Part shown: piece by piece, positions 18,741 through 27,649 of the stretch
How the letters are laid out: each line of letters starts with the position of its first letter
Numbering within the stretch: the stretch's first letter is position 1
DNA from: Solibacillus sp. FSL R5-0449
GTDB lineage: Bacteria > Bacillota > Bacilli > Bacillales_A > Planococcaceae
Direction of reading: 5' to 3'
Assembly (NCBI RefSeq): GCF_037975215.1
Contig: NZ_CP150239.1
Coordinates: 153,501 to 217,500, forward strand
Length of the DNA stretch: 64,000 nt
Position numbers and translations under genes: made by a program
Notes under the pieces: generated by a model
Databases searched by the model: none
What the model was told of the DNA's origin: nothing
The model's input: only the letters and a program-made list of their open reading frames with translations

Positions 18741-19250
18741 ATGAACAGAGACTTAATGCTTTCGCTTGTCGGGAAAGTTGTAAAAATCGACAGAGGTGGT
18801 CCAGAGTCACGCGTTGGAATGTTGCTGGCAGTAGAAGGGGATTATTTTGTGCTATTCACGAAAGATGATGGTGTTGTTTACTACAAAATGCAACACGTAA
18901 AGAGTATTACACTTCATGCTAAGGGCGGTCTAGACAAAGGATTCGAAGGAAATGAAAATGTAGGTTACTACCAAGGCGAAGATTTCAAGTCCGTCATTAC
19001 GAATTTTAGACATAGCTGGGTAAAGGTAAACCGCGGTGGCCCGGAATCACTTGAGGGGATTTTAAATGAGGTTGAAGATGATTACGTAACGATTTTCTCT
19101 AAGGAAGAAGTTATCCAGCTTTCAATGTTCCATATTCGCAATATCAGCTTCGGTGTAAAAGAAGAGAGCCAAGAAGAAGGTCAGGAAGCTCAAAGTCAAG
19201 AAGCAAAAAGTAGTTCGAATTCAAAGTCTTCAGGAAACAGAAGAAAGTAA
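18741..19250 (+). CDS. CotB-like spore coat protein
   Basis: The 169-residue protein contains two copies of the CotB repeat: VKIDRGGPESRVGMLLAVEGDY...YKMQHVKSI (near residues 13-57) and VKVNRGGPESLEGILNEVEDDY...MFHIRNI (near 94-137). Each is a small beta-barrel with a YRGGPES-type loop. The C-terminal tail is rich in Ser, Lys, Gln and Glu, a short version of the serine-rich tail of Bacillus subtilis CotB. It should be an outer spore-coat component. AGGAGG precedes the ATG. The next genes follow closely on the same strand; in B. subtilis cotB also neighbours an ArsB-like gene (ywrK), as here. Confidence 0.8.
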   Translation: MNRDLMLSLVGKVVKIDRGGPESRVGMLLAVEGDYFVLFTKDDGVVYYKMQHVKSITLHAKGGLDKGFEGNENVGYYQGEDFKSVITNFRHSWVKVNRGGPESLEGILNEVEDDYVTIFSKEEVIQLSMFHIRNISFGVKEESQEEGQEAQSQEAKSSSNSKSSGNRRK

Positions 19251-19320
19251 TAGCTTATTTAGCCACTTAAAAAGTCATTAAACTAATATTCGTGCCAAAA
19301 TCCTAAAAGAAGGAGGTGAA

Positions 19321-19524
19321 ATGGTGCTCATTTTATTTATAATCCTCTACTTCTCAATAGTGGGAGGTTTATTTTATAAATTATATATTTCAGCTCCAAT
19401 TGAACAAAGACTAGTCAACGGGCCAGGAATCGAACCAGTAATGGAACTAGAGAAAGAAGTAGCACATGAACCAGTAAGATCGAAATTTATTAGTAATGAG
19501 GCGGCGGATATTAATGTGGGATAG
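19321..19524 (+). CDS. Small single-pass membrane protein
   Basis: A 67-residue protein with one N-terminal hydrophobic helix (VLILFIILYFSIVGGLFYKL) and a charged, proline-containing tail. AAGGAGGTG lies close to the ATG. Its end overlaps the start of the ArsB-like permease by 11 nt, so the two are translationally coupled. The family is not recognised; it may be an accessory subunit of the permease or a spore-membrane peptide. Confidence 0.6.
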   Translation: MVLILFIILYFSIVGGLFYKLYISAPIEQRLVNGPGIEPVMELEKEVAHEPVRSKFISNEAADINVG

Positions 19525-20869
19525 CTCGCTCATCATGATGCTTATTATCTTTACATTCACGATTGTCTTTATGTTATGGAGACCTAAGAATGTGAACGAA
19601 ACGGTTCCAACAACTATCGGGGCGGCAATTGTGTTAATCCTGGGTATTGTATCGTGGACTGACATTCTTGATATTCTGGGCATCGTCAGTGGACCTTCAC
19701 TTACAATCCTTTCGACCATTATGATGACGATTGTTTTGGAAAGTATCGGCTTTTTTAAGTGGATTGCGTTCAACATTGTCAACAGGTCTAAAGGATCTGG
19801 CATTAGGCTCTACGTTTATACAAATTTGCTCTGCTTTTTGATGACAGTGCTGTTTAATAATGATGGCAGTATTTTGATTACTACACCAATCATCATTCGT
19901 ATAGTCCAACTACTCAAATTTAAACCGCATCAAATGTATCCATACTTAATTTCAGGCGCCCTTATTGCTACAGCTGCCAGTGCCCCCATTGCAGTTAGTA
20001 ATATTTCGAACTTAATTGCACTGAAAATTATCGGACTCACTTTAAATGATTATGTACTTATGATGTTTATCCCATCGATGATTGGTATTTTTGTTATCGC
20101 CTGGCTGCTTTTTTTATATTTCAAAAAGGATATACCGAAAGTTTCTATAATGTTTCCCTTAAAACGTGCACACCTCCATTCTACTCAATTATATACTCAT
20201 CCTCTTGATCCGGCAGGCAATCCGGAAGATATCGACTGGAAGATGTTCAAAATATGTATCCTCATTATTATAACAACTCGAACTGCGTTTTTTGCCCTCA
20301 CTCCTTTTGGTATCTCGCTGGAATTTATCGGCTTATTCGGTGCTGCCATCCTCATTATTTATCGGTGGATCCATATACGCATTGGAATTAAAGATGTGAT
20401 AAGAAATACACCATGGCAAATATTTTTATTTGCCTTTAATATGTATGTCCTTGTTTATGGTCTCAAAAATGTCGGTTTAAACGACTTCATTGTATCTTCG
20501 ATAAGCGATGTCATAGCTCAGGATGCATTACAGGCAACGATTATTATGGGAATGCTGACTACTGTGCTTTCAAATTTAGTAAATAATTTACCGGCCGTCA
20601 TGCTTAGTACAATGGCAATTGTTGATATGGGACTGGAACCTCTTATTGTACAGATTGCATATCTCGCCAGTGTAATCGGGAGTGATATAGGAGCGCTGTT
20701 AACACCGATTGGTACACTTGCCACATTAATTTGGATGTTTGAACTTAAAAAGTTTGGTGTGAAAATGACATGGCGGAAATATTTGAAAGTTACATTCCTC
20801 GTTATTCCAATTGGATTGTTTGTCAGTTTATTTAGTTTGTATTTATGGATTATGCTGGTTGTTCAGTAG
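19514..20869 (+). CDS. ArsB/NhaD-type ion permease (YwrK-like)
   Basis: This 451-residue polytopic membrane protein of the ion transporter superfamily has about 11-12 hydrophobic segments. Two hallmark re-entrant motifs are present: LFNNDGSILITTP and NLVNNLPAVMLSTMA, as in ArsB-type arsenite/antimonite efflux and related anion carriers. No arsR, arsC or arsA gene is nearby, and its place between two spore-coat-type genes resembles the ywrK/cotB neighbourhood of B. subtilis, so a sporulation link is more likely than arsenic resistance. ATG 19514 follows GAGGCGG; an upstream in-frame ATG at 19496 exists. Confidence 0.8.
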   Translation: MWDSSLIMMLIIFTFTIVFMLWRPKNVNETVPTTIGAAIVLILGIVSWTDILDILGIVSGPSLTILSTIMMTIVLESIGFFKWIAFNIVNRSKGSGIRLYVYTNLLCFLMTVLFNNDGSILITTPIIIRIVQLLKFKPHQMYPYLISGALIATAASAPIAVSNISNLIALKIIGLTLNDYVLMMFIPSMIGIFVIAWLLFLYFKKDIPKVSIMFPLKRAHLHSTQLYTHPLDPAGNPEDIDWKMFKICILIIITTRTAFFALTPFGISLEFIGLFGAAILIIYRWIHIRIGIKDVIRNTPWQIFLFAFNMYVLVYGLKNVGLNDFIVSSISDVIAQDALQATIIMGMLTTVLSNLVNNLPAVMLSTMAIVDMGLEPLIVQIAYLASVIGSDIGALLTPIGTLATLIWMFELKKFGVKMTWRKYLKVTFLVIPIGLFVSLFSLYLWIMLVVQ

Positions 20870-20884
20870 ATAGGAGGAAGTAAT

Positions 20885-21559
20885 TTGTATGACATATGGC
20901 TAGGAGATCAAAAAGTATATGTCACAGTCAGTTTAATAGGAGATCAGCTTTTTAAAGGGATTATTTTCGATAGCGGCAGCGACATTATTGTATTATTTAA
21001 CGGAGAAAATTTTATTTATATCCCCGTGAGCCATATTGAGTATATTGTAGCGGATACACCAGATACTGAATTTGCAGAGCCTTCCGATTCTCCGATTATT
21101 CCTTTGATAGATAATAAAAAGAATTTAACATTTGAGAGTATCCTGAAAGAGGCAAAGGGAATTAACCAGGAAATATGTATTATCGGTAAAAAGTACTTAT
21201 ATGGCACGATTCTTGAGGTTATGGAGGATTATCTTGTGTTCGATTCACCTATTTATAAAGAAATCTATATTCCCATAAAACATATAAAATGGCTTATTCC
21301 TTATACGTCTAACGAGCGACCGTATGGTTTAACTGAGACAGAGTTTAGCTGGAAACAAGCAAAAAAGGAGTTTGAAGCGAATTTCCAACAACAGCTGGCG
21401 GTACTATTGAATAAGCTGATCGTGTTAAATATGGGGGAGAAAACACATCATATCGGGAAAGTAAAAAGTATTAACGGCAAGATGCTCGAGCTGATAACAG
21501 CAAAAGAGAAACGGACGTATGTAAATATTGAACATATCCAAACAATACATTGCGTATAG
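20885..21559 (+). CDS. Coat-type repeat protein with three small beta-barrel repeats
   Basis: A 224-residue protein starting at a TTG with AGGAGG 7 nt upstream. It contains three diverged repeats, each ending in an aromatic-rich strand and an I-P-(V/I)-x-H-I motif: YIPVSHIEYI (near 40), YIPIKHIKWL (near 130) and YVNIEHIQTI (near 215). The pattern resembles the CotB repeat of the first gene in the cluster but lacks the RGGPES loop. It is probably a spore-coat or spore-associated protein co-transcribed with the permease (15-nt gap). The function is inferred from repeats and context only. Confidence 0.6.
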   Translation: MYDIWLGDQKVYVTVSLIGDQLFKGIIFDSGSDIIVLFNGENFIYIPVSHIEYIVADTPDTEFAEPSDSPIIPLIDNKKNLTFESILKEAKGINQEICIIGKKYLYGTILEVMEDYLVFDSPIYKEIYIPIKHIKWLIPYTSNERPYGLTETEFSWKQAKKEFEANFQQQLAVLLNKLIVLNMGEKTHHIGKVKSINGKMLELITAKEKRTYVNIEHIQTIHCV

Positions 21560-21602
21560 GCAACGCTGTAAAAGCAGTGTTATGTAATGCCTATAGTTTT
21601 TA
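21555..21602 (+). terminator. Terminator of the coat/permease operon
   Basis: TATAGGCA pairs with TGCCTATA, with an inner AACGCTG/CAGTGTT stem, followed by GTTTTT. The stem overlaps the stop codon of the preceding gene. Confidence 0.75.
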
Positions 21603-21658
21603 CATGTAAGCAAACTTATATAGAAATTTGTCGAAGTAAAATTAAAATAACAATCTGT

Positions 21659-21692
21659 AAGACACAATTCAATTTGAATTAGTGTCTTTTTT
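21659..21692 (+). terminator. Second hairpin with T tail
   Basis: AAGACAC pairs with GTGTCTT and AATTCAA with TTGAATT, followed by TTTTTT, 57 bp after the first terminator. No gene lies between, so it is a backup terminator. Confidence 0.65.
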
Positions 21693-21863
21693 ATTGTGTT
21701 GCTGGATTTTCACTAAAAACATTATACAAACCTAGTAAAATTCAACGGAAATTATAAATGAATAGAAATTTAAAAATTGAACAATAAAACTGAAAAAGTA
21801 ACTTAAATATTAGGATTGAAAGCAAAGCATAAAGGGTAAACGTTTTAGAGGAAAAGTAAAAAA

Positions 21864-21892
21864 TTGAAAATAAAAGGTTATACAAATATTTA
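21864..21892 (+). promoter_or_regulatory. Candidate promoter of the carotenoid operon
   Basis: TTGAAA and TATTTA are spaced 17 bp apart, about 90 bp before the crtN ATG. A moderate match to the vegetative consensus in AT-rich DNA, so uncertain. Confidence 0.3.
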
Positions 21893-21980
21893 TTTTGTAC
21901 AACGTTGAACGATGAGAAGAAATCTACATATGAAAAAGAGCGAATATCATCATTTAAATAATTTATAGGGGAGCGCAAAT

Positions 21981-23498
21981 ATGAAAAAAAAGGTCATTGT
22001 TATTGGTGCTGGTGTAGCTGGCATGGCAAGTGCAATTCGTCTACAGCAAGCGGGTTATGAAGTGGAATTGTTTGAAAAGGAAGGAATGCCGGGCGGGAAA
22101 ATGCATCGTATTGAAAAGGATGGTTTTAAATTTGATTTAGGACCGACCATTGTGATGATGCCTGAACTATACAGGGAGGTTTTCGAATTATGCGGCCGGG
22201 ACCCTGATGACTACATACCAATGGAAAAACTCAATCCAATGTTTCAAGTGTATTTTAAAGACGAGATGGATCGCCCTTATAAAGGTTCGTCTGACTTAAC
22301 CGAAATGATGAAAACACTGGAAAGTATAAACCCTGATGATGCACAAGGTTTTCTGGATTACTTACAGGAAATATATAAACGCTTTATCATCGCAAAGAAT
22401 TATTTTATCCAACGGCCTTTCCGCAAATTTAAAGACTTTTACAATCCATTTATGATTAAGCAAACTTTAAAATTAAAAATCTTCGATAGTGCCGATCATT
22501 TTATTGGTAAATATATAAAAGATGAACGAATTAAAAATATGCTTAGTTTTCAAACATTGTACATAGGTATCTCCCCATACAACGGACCATCACTGTATTC
22601 CATTATTCCTATGATTGAATTTCTGTACGGGGTTTGGTTTATCAAAGGCGGGATGCACACAATGGCGACATCGATGGAAAAACTGTTTTATGAACTCGGT
22701 GGTAAAATCCACTACAATGCCAATGTCGAGAAAATTTCCATCGAGTCCGGTCGTGCCGATGGAATTTATGTAAATGGCAGAAAAGAAGAGGCAGATTACG
22801 TTATGTGTAATGCCGACTTCCCATATGCAATGAAGGAGCTTGTTCAAGATAAAAAGGCGAAGGGGAAATACACCGATGAAAAAATTGATGCGATGAAGTA
22901 TTCCTGCTCATGCTTCCTTCTTTATTTAGGAACGAACCGCAAATACGACCAAATAGAAGGCGTGCATAACTTTGTCTTCAAAAGTGAGATGAAGAAAAAT
23001 ATAAACGATATTTTTTCAGGGGAAAAACTTCAGGACGGCGCATTTTACATTCATATTCCGTCTAAAGCCGACCCATCGATGGCACCGGAAGGAAAGGAAG
23101 CCATTTATGTATTGCTGCCGGTATCCGAACTTTCAACGGCGAAATATGAGTGGAATGATGAAACCATTCAATACTACCGGGATTACTTAATTCGTGAAAT
23201 GAAAAAAATAAAAGGATTAGAAAATCTGGAAGAAGAAATTGTCTCGGAATCGTACACAACACCATTGGATTTCAAACATCAGTTCAATGCCTACAACGGC
23301 GCAACATTCGGTTTGCAGCCAACGTTGAGACAGAGTAATCATATGCGCCCGCAAAGTAAAGCAACCCATTGCGAAAACCTATACTTTACGGGAAGCAGTA
23401 CGCATCCCGGTGCAGGTGTGCCGATCGTTCTTCTCTCCGCTAAAATAGCTGCTCAGGAACTCATATCAGATGATCAAGGGATTCAGTTTGACTATTAA
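21981..23498 (+). CDS. crtN: 4,4'-diapophytoene desaturase CrtN
   Basis: The 505-residue FAD-dependent desaturase has an N-terminal VIGAGVAGMASAIRL dinucleotide motif and CrtN-specific blocks GPTIVMMPELYREVF, FQTLYIGISPYNGPSLYSI and a C-terminal TGSSTHPGAGVPIVL. It converts colourless C30 4,4'-diapophytoene into yellow 4,4'-diaponeurosporene or -lycopene at the membrane. It is the first gene of crtN-crtM-crtP-crtQ-crtO; AGGGGAG precedes the ATG and crtM starts 26 bp after its stop. The assignment rests on clear similarity to staphylococcal CrtN. Confidence 0.92.
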   Translation: MKKKVIVIGAGVAGMASAIRLQQAGYEVELFEKEGMPGGKMHRIEKDGFKFDLGPTIVMMPELYREVFELCGRDPDDYIPMEKLNPMFQVYFKDEMDRPYKGSSDLTEMMKTLESINPDDAQGFLDYLQEIYKRFIIAKNYFIQRPFRKFKDFYNPFMIKQTLKLKIFDSADHFIGKYIKDERIKNMLSFQTLYIGISPYNGPSLYSIIPMIEFLYGVWFIKGGMHTMATSMEKLFYELGGKIHYNANVEKISIESGRADGIYVNGRKEEADYVMCNADFPYAMKELVQDKKAKGKYTDEKIDAMKYSCSCFLLYLGTNRKYDQIEGVHNFVFKSEMKKNINDIFSGEKLQDGAFYIHIPSKADPSMAPEGKEAIYVLLPVSELSTAKYEWNDETIQYYRDYLIREMKKIKGLENLEEEIVSESYTTPLDFKHQFNAYNGATFGLQPTLRQSNHMRPQSKATHCENLYFTGSSTHPGAGVPIVLLSAKIAAQELISDDQGIQFDY

Positions 23499-23524
23499 AC
23501 TATTTTACAAAAGGGGAGATTGAT

Positions 23525-24367
23525 ATGATACAGCAACAATTGAACGAGGATTTACTATACTGCGAAAATATTATTAAAAAGCATTCCAAAAGCTTTTATT
23601 TTGCATTTTCAGGACTTCCTGCGGAAAAGAGGTATGCGGTCTATGCCATTTATGCTTTTTGCAGATTAGCTGATGATAGTGTGGACGAAAATCCAATTGC
23701 TGCAGTTAAGAGCGCGGCTATCAATCAATTACGCCATGAGCTCGATCTTTTCAGCCGCCATGAAGAACGAGATCATCCATTATGGAGAGCGTTGCGACAT
23801 GTATTTAATACATTTGAAATGGATATTCAGCCTTTTTATGATCAGTTGACGGGACAAGAGATGGATATTGATTTTTCTTCACCAAAAACACTCCAACAAT
23901 TAGAAGAGTACAGCTATTATGTGGCCGGCTCTGTCGGGTTGATGCTTCTACCGATTATTGCAACGGAAAATCACCAATATCTTAAAAAGACTGCGGTTGA
24001 TCTCGGTATTGCAATGCAGATTACGAATATATTACGGGATATAGGTGAAGATTTTCATGAAAAGAACCGTATTTACCTTCCCGAGATGGAACGGTTACGC
24101 TTCGGATATGGCGAAGAAAAGCTGAATCAACAATTAATTGATCAATCGTTTATCAATCTTTGGGAACATTTGGCGGTACGGGCCGAAACTTTATATGATG
24201 CATTTTCAAATCACCTTATGATTTATGATGACGACAGTAAAGCACCGCTTATGACGGCAGCAACTGTTTACCGGGAGATTTTAAATGTGGTTCGGGAAAA
24301 TCATTATGACTGCTTAACGAAAAGAAATTTTGTGGCTAAGGAACGGCTAGAACAGATGAGAGTTTAA
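23525..24367 (+). CDS. crtM: 4,4'-diapophytoene (dehydrosqualene) synthase CrtM
   Basis: A 280-residue squalene/phytoene synthase-family enzyme. The two aspartate-rich Mg-diphosphate motifs are visible: ADDSVDE near residue 55 and LRDIGEDFHEKNRIYLP near 170. In this operon it should condense two farnesyl diphosphates head-to-head to 4,4'-diapophytoene, the first C30 step. AAAGGGGAG lies ahead of the ATG. The neighbouring C30-type desaturases and the absence of crtE argue for C30 rather than C40 chemistry. Confidence 0.9.
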   Translation: MIQQQLNEDLLYCENIIKKHSKSFYFAFSGLPAEKRYAVYAIYAFCRLADDSVDENPIAAVKSAAINQLRHELDLFSRHEERDHPLWRALRHVFNTFEMDIQPFYDQLTGQEMDIDFSSPKTLQQLEEYSYYVAGSVGLMLLPIIATENHQYLKKTAVDLGIAMQITNILRDIGEDFHEKNRIYLPEMERLRFGYGEEKLNQQLIDQSFINLWEHLAVRAETLYDAFSNHLMIYDDDSKAPLMTAATVYREILNVVRENHYDCLTKRNFVAKERLEQMRV

Positions 24368-24395
24368 ATAAAAAGCAATTAGGGGGGGAGACAAT

Positions 24396-25889
24396 ATGTC
24401 AGGTAAGAAAAAAGTGGTTGTAATAGGCGGAGGGCTTGGCGGTTTATCTGCAGCCATTTCGCTCCAGCAAAAAGGGTACGATGTTGATATATATGAACAG
24501 AACAAACATCTCGGCGGAAAGCTGAACCGTTTAGAACAGGATGGTTTCGGTTTTGATTTAGGACCATCCATACTAACGATGCCTCACATATTCGAAACGT
24601 TATTTCAGCAAAGCGGAAAAAAAATGAGTGATTATGTGAAGATTCAGCGATTGAGCCATCAGTGGCGTTCATTTTTCCCGGATGGTAATACACTTGATTT
24701 ACATGAAGATCTGTACGATATGGAAAATTTGAATCCGTCGCTGACGAAAAAAGATATTAAACAATACAAGAAATTACTTGAATATTCTAAGGATCTATAT
24801 GAGATCACGGAGGAAGGTTATTTTAATCAAGGATTAGATAATCTGAAGGAAGTGCTTCAATTTCACGGTGCGTTTCAATCATTAAGGAGATTTGATTTAT
24901 CGTCGACAATGTTTGAGGCGATCGATAAAAGAATTAAGAACCCGCAATTCCGGGATATGTTAAGTTATATTGTAAAATATGTCGGATCTTCGGCCTATCA
25001 TGCGCCGGCTGTCCTTAATATGATGATTTATATGCAGCACGCCCAGGGGGTCTGGTATGTGCCTGGCGGAATGCACAATTTGGCAAATGCTTTAGTGAAG
25101 CTAGCTGAAGAAATCGGTGTGACATTCCATCTCGGGAAAAAGATCGTAAAGTTGGATAAAAACAAACGAATGATTATGGCAGCTTACACAGATGATGGTA
25201 CGAAACTGACTGCTGATTATTTTGTTTCCAATATGGAAGTCATCCCGACATATAAACAGTTAACCGAGGAAAAAGAAAGTTATACCGATAAATTAGATGA
25301 AAAATTCGAACCTGCAAGCTCAGGTCTTGTTTTACATTTAGGGGTTAAAAACAGTTACCCTCAACTGGCCCACCATAATTTCTTTTTCTCTAAAAATACG
25401 AAAAAGCAAATGAATCTGATTTTTGATAAGCACCAACTTCCTGATGATCCGGTCATTTATTTAGTGAATGTGAATAAAACAGATCCAAAACAAGCATTGC
25501 CTGGTCACGAAAATCTTAAAATTCTTCCGCATATTCCACATCTTCAAGAAAAGCCTTTAACTAGGCAGCAGTACACCGAGTTTGCGGAGAAGGTATTAAT
25601 CAAGCTGGAAAACATGGGATTAGACAATCTTAGAGAAAGTATTGTCACAAAAGATATGTGGACACCTCATGATATTGAACGAACGTATTCTTCAGACCGA
25701 GGAGCGATTTACGGGACTGTATCCGATAAGAAAATGAATAAAGGATTTAAGCACCCGAAGCAAAGTGAACGCTATGACAATTTATATTTCGTCGGAGGAA
25801 CTGTAAATCCTGGTGGCGGTATGCCAATGGTTACACTTAGCGGACAGCAGGTGGCGAAGAAACTGATCGAAAAAGATAGGAAGAAGTAA
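24396..25889 (+). CDS. crtP: 4,4'-diaponeurosporene oxidase CrtP (CrtNb)
   Basis: A 497-residue CrtN paralogue with VIGGGLGGLSAAISL, LGPSILTMPHIFE, LSHQWRSFFPDG, and a C-terminal VGGTVNPGGGMPMVTLSGQQ block that distinguishes CrtP from CrtN. In staphyloxanthin synthesis this enzyme oxidises the terminal methyl of diaponeurosporene to the aldehyde/acid. It follows crtM by 28 bp with a GGGGGGAG ribosome site. Membrane-associated, FAD-dependent. Confidence 0.9.
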   Translation: MSGKKKVVVIGGGLGGLSAAISLQQKGYDVDIYEQNKHLGGKLNRLEQDGFGFDLGPSILTMPHIFETLFQQSGKKMSDYVKIQRLSHQWRSFFPDGNTLDLHEDLYDMENLNPSLTKKDIKQYKKLLEYSKDLYEITEEGYFNQGLDNLKEVLQFHGAFQSLRRFDLSSTMFEAIDKRIKNPQFRDMLSYIVKYVGSSAYHAPAVLNMMIYMQHAQGVWYVPGGMHNLANALVKLAEEIGVTFHLGKKIVKLDKNKRMIMAAYTDDGTKLTADYFVSNMEVIPTYKQLTEEKESYTDKLDEKFEPASSGLVLHLGVKNSYPQLAHHNFFFSKNTKKQMNLIFDKHQLPDDPVIYLVNVNKTDPKQALPGHENLKILPHIPHLQEKPLTRQQYTEFAEKVLIKLENMGLDNLRESIVTKDMWTPHDIERTYSSDRGAIYGTVSDKKMNKGFKHPKQSERYDNLYFVGGTVNPGGGMPMVTLSGQQVAKKLIEKDRKK

Positions 25890-25934
25890 GTAGTACGAGC
25901 TAGAAGGCAAATACAAAAGGAAGGAACATGATGA

Positions 25935-27053
25935 ATGGAAACTTTGTATTTGGTTGTGCAAATACTATCCTTACTCGGCTTATTATGTGGTGTGCTGATG
26001 TTTTGGTCTACAAGAAAACCGCCGGCAATAGAGGGTAATCAACCATTGCCTTCATTATCGATTATCATACCAGCAAGAAATGAAGCGCTTCGCTTGCCGC
26101 CATTACTTAAGTCGCTTCAAATGCAAAATTGGAAGCATTTCGAAAAAATTGTAGTTGATGATGGTTCCACGGATCATACGGCTGAAGTTGCATTATCATA
26201 CGGAGCAAAGGTTTTAAAAAGTAAACAAATAGGCGGGATGAGTCCGGGTAAATCCAATGCTTGTGCATATGGGGCGCAATCTGCAAATGGAGAATTGCTG
26301 CTGTTTTTGGATGCAGATGTACAGCTTGCCGCTGAGGACAGTCTTGAGCGGATTGTAGACAGCTTTAGCAAACAAGACAGTAAAGGAATATTATCCATTC
26401 AACCATATCATCGTATTGTAAAACAATATGAAAATTTATCGGTAATCTTTAATATTATTGTGCTGACAGGAATGAATGTATTTACTTTTTGGAAAGACAA
26501 GTTTGCAACGGCAGGATCTTTTGGACCATGTATTCTTTGTGATAAGGAGAGCTATATTACAACTGGAGGACATGAAGCTGCGAAAGAATCAATTATGGAT
26601 GACTTTGCGCTAAGTGATGTATTTTTGGCGAAAGATTTACCGGTAACCAATTATGCCGGGAAAGGGATTATTAATATGCGGATGTATGAGGAGGGGCCGA
26701 AGCAGTTGATGGAAGGCTGGACGAAAAATCTGGCAACAGCATCGCAATCCACTCATAAATTTGTCATGCTGCTCATTCAGCTTTGGATTTTTGGCGTGAT
26801 TCTGGCTGTATTGGCGCCATTACTCGCCATTTTAACGGATTCATCTGTAGCGCTCTTCAGCAGTATTGTTGTCTATTTATTATATGGTGGGCATTTGTAT
26901 TTTCTTGCGAGAAGAGCAGGGAATTTCCACCTAATGGTTTTCTTGATCTATCCGATTTTTGTTTTATTTTTTACAGCAGTATTTTTGTACTCATTATACC
27001 GTACGCATGTATTGCATTCGGTAATGTGGAGAGGCAGAAAAATCAAAGTGTAA
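25935..27053 (+). CDS. crtQ: 4,4'-diaponeurosporenoate glycosyltransferase CrtQ
   Basis: A family 2 glycosyltransferase of 372 residues: one N-terminal membrane helix, then a GT-A domain with IIPARNEALRLP, VDDGSTDHTAE and the metal-binding DADVQ motif, then MRMYEEGPKQLMEGWTKNL, and three C-terminal membrane segments. The whole layout matches CrtQ, which transfers glucose onto the carboxyl end of 4,4'-diaponeurosporenoate. AAGGAAGGA precedes the third of three clustered ATGs; the first two are in another frame. It lies in the middle of the crt operon. Confidence 0.88.
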   Translation: METLYLVVQILSLLGLLCGVLMFWSTRKPPAIEGNQPLPSLSIIIPARNEALRLPPLLKSLQMQNWKHFEKIVVDDGSTDHTAEVALSYGAKVLKSKQIGGMSPGKSNACAYGAQSANGELLLFLDADVQLAAEDSLERIVDSFSKQDSKGILSIQPYHRIVKQYENLSVIFNIIVLTGMNVFTFWKDKFATAGSFGPCILCDKESYITTGGHEAAKESIMDDFALSDVFLAKDLPVTNYAGKGIINMRMYEEGPKQLMEGWTKNLATASQSTHKFVMLLIQLWIFGVILAVLAPLLAILTDSSVALFSSIVVYLLYGGHLYFLARRAGNFHLMVFLIYPIFVLFFTAVFLYSLYRTHVLHSVMWRGRKIKV

Positions 27054-27065
27054 TAGGAGAGAGGT

Positions 27066-27551
27066 ATGACAGTTATTAATGCAGTTTGGCTTCTCGTTGT
27101 TAACATAGCAGCATGGCTCGTTCTTCATTTTTCGATATCGGTTCTTTGCTTCAAAATTCCTTTACGCATTTTTCTAAAGGATATTGTATTTTTCCGTATT
27201 GCAAAGTGGGAGCAGCACGGGGAGATTTGGAATCGACTTTTCTTAGTGAAGAAATGGAAAAAGCACTTAATCGATGGGTCATCGATTGCAAAGAAAAGTT
27301 ACAATAAAAGCCACATACATGGTACGAAGCGGGAAGATCTACTCGTCTTTGCCGCAGAAACCAAAAGAGCGGAGATGACACATTGGCTGCTTATCTTGCC
27401 TGCGCCTCTATTTTTCCTGTGGAATCCTGTTTGGGCAGGCTGGATTAATATTTTCTACGCACTTTTCGCAAATCTGCCATTTATATTAACGCAACGTTAT
27501 AACAGAGGACGAATTGAAAATATTTTAGGTTTATCTAATCGTGGTAATTAG
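27066..27551 (+). CDS. crtO: Glycosyl-4,4'-diaponeurosporenoate acyltransferase CrtO
   Basis: A 161-residue membrane protein with an N-terminal helix, the conserved KWKKHLIDGS segment, the ETKRAEMTHWLLILPAP block, a second hydrophobic pair and the ending NLPFILTQRYNRGR. These match staphylococcal CrtO, which esterifies the glucose of the carotenoid glycoside with a fatty acid. It starts 13 bp after crtQ with GGAGAGAGG. The operon thus carries the last step of staphyloxanthin-type synthesis, although the aldehyde dehydrogenase step has no gene here. Confidence 0.85.
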   Translation: MTVINAVWLLVVNIAAWLVLHFSISVLCFKIPLRIFLKDIVFFRIAKWEQHGEIWNRLFLVKKWKKHLIDGSSIAKKSYNKSHIHGTKREDLLVFAAETKRAEMTHWLLILPAPLFFLWNPVWAGWINIFYALFANLPFILTQRYNRGRIENILGLSNRGN

Positions 27552-27649
27552 CGCAGTAAATCCATACAGGATCCGAACGCAATATAAGACGTAAAGAAGC
27601 CTGCTATGTTAAAATTATATTGGAATAACGTATAAAGGAGACGATGAAA

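Noticed and set aside
19514..20869. Arsenic-resistance operon
   Set aside because: The permease is ArsB-like, but no arsR, arsC or arsA lies nearby and the neighbours are coat-type proteins.
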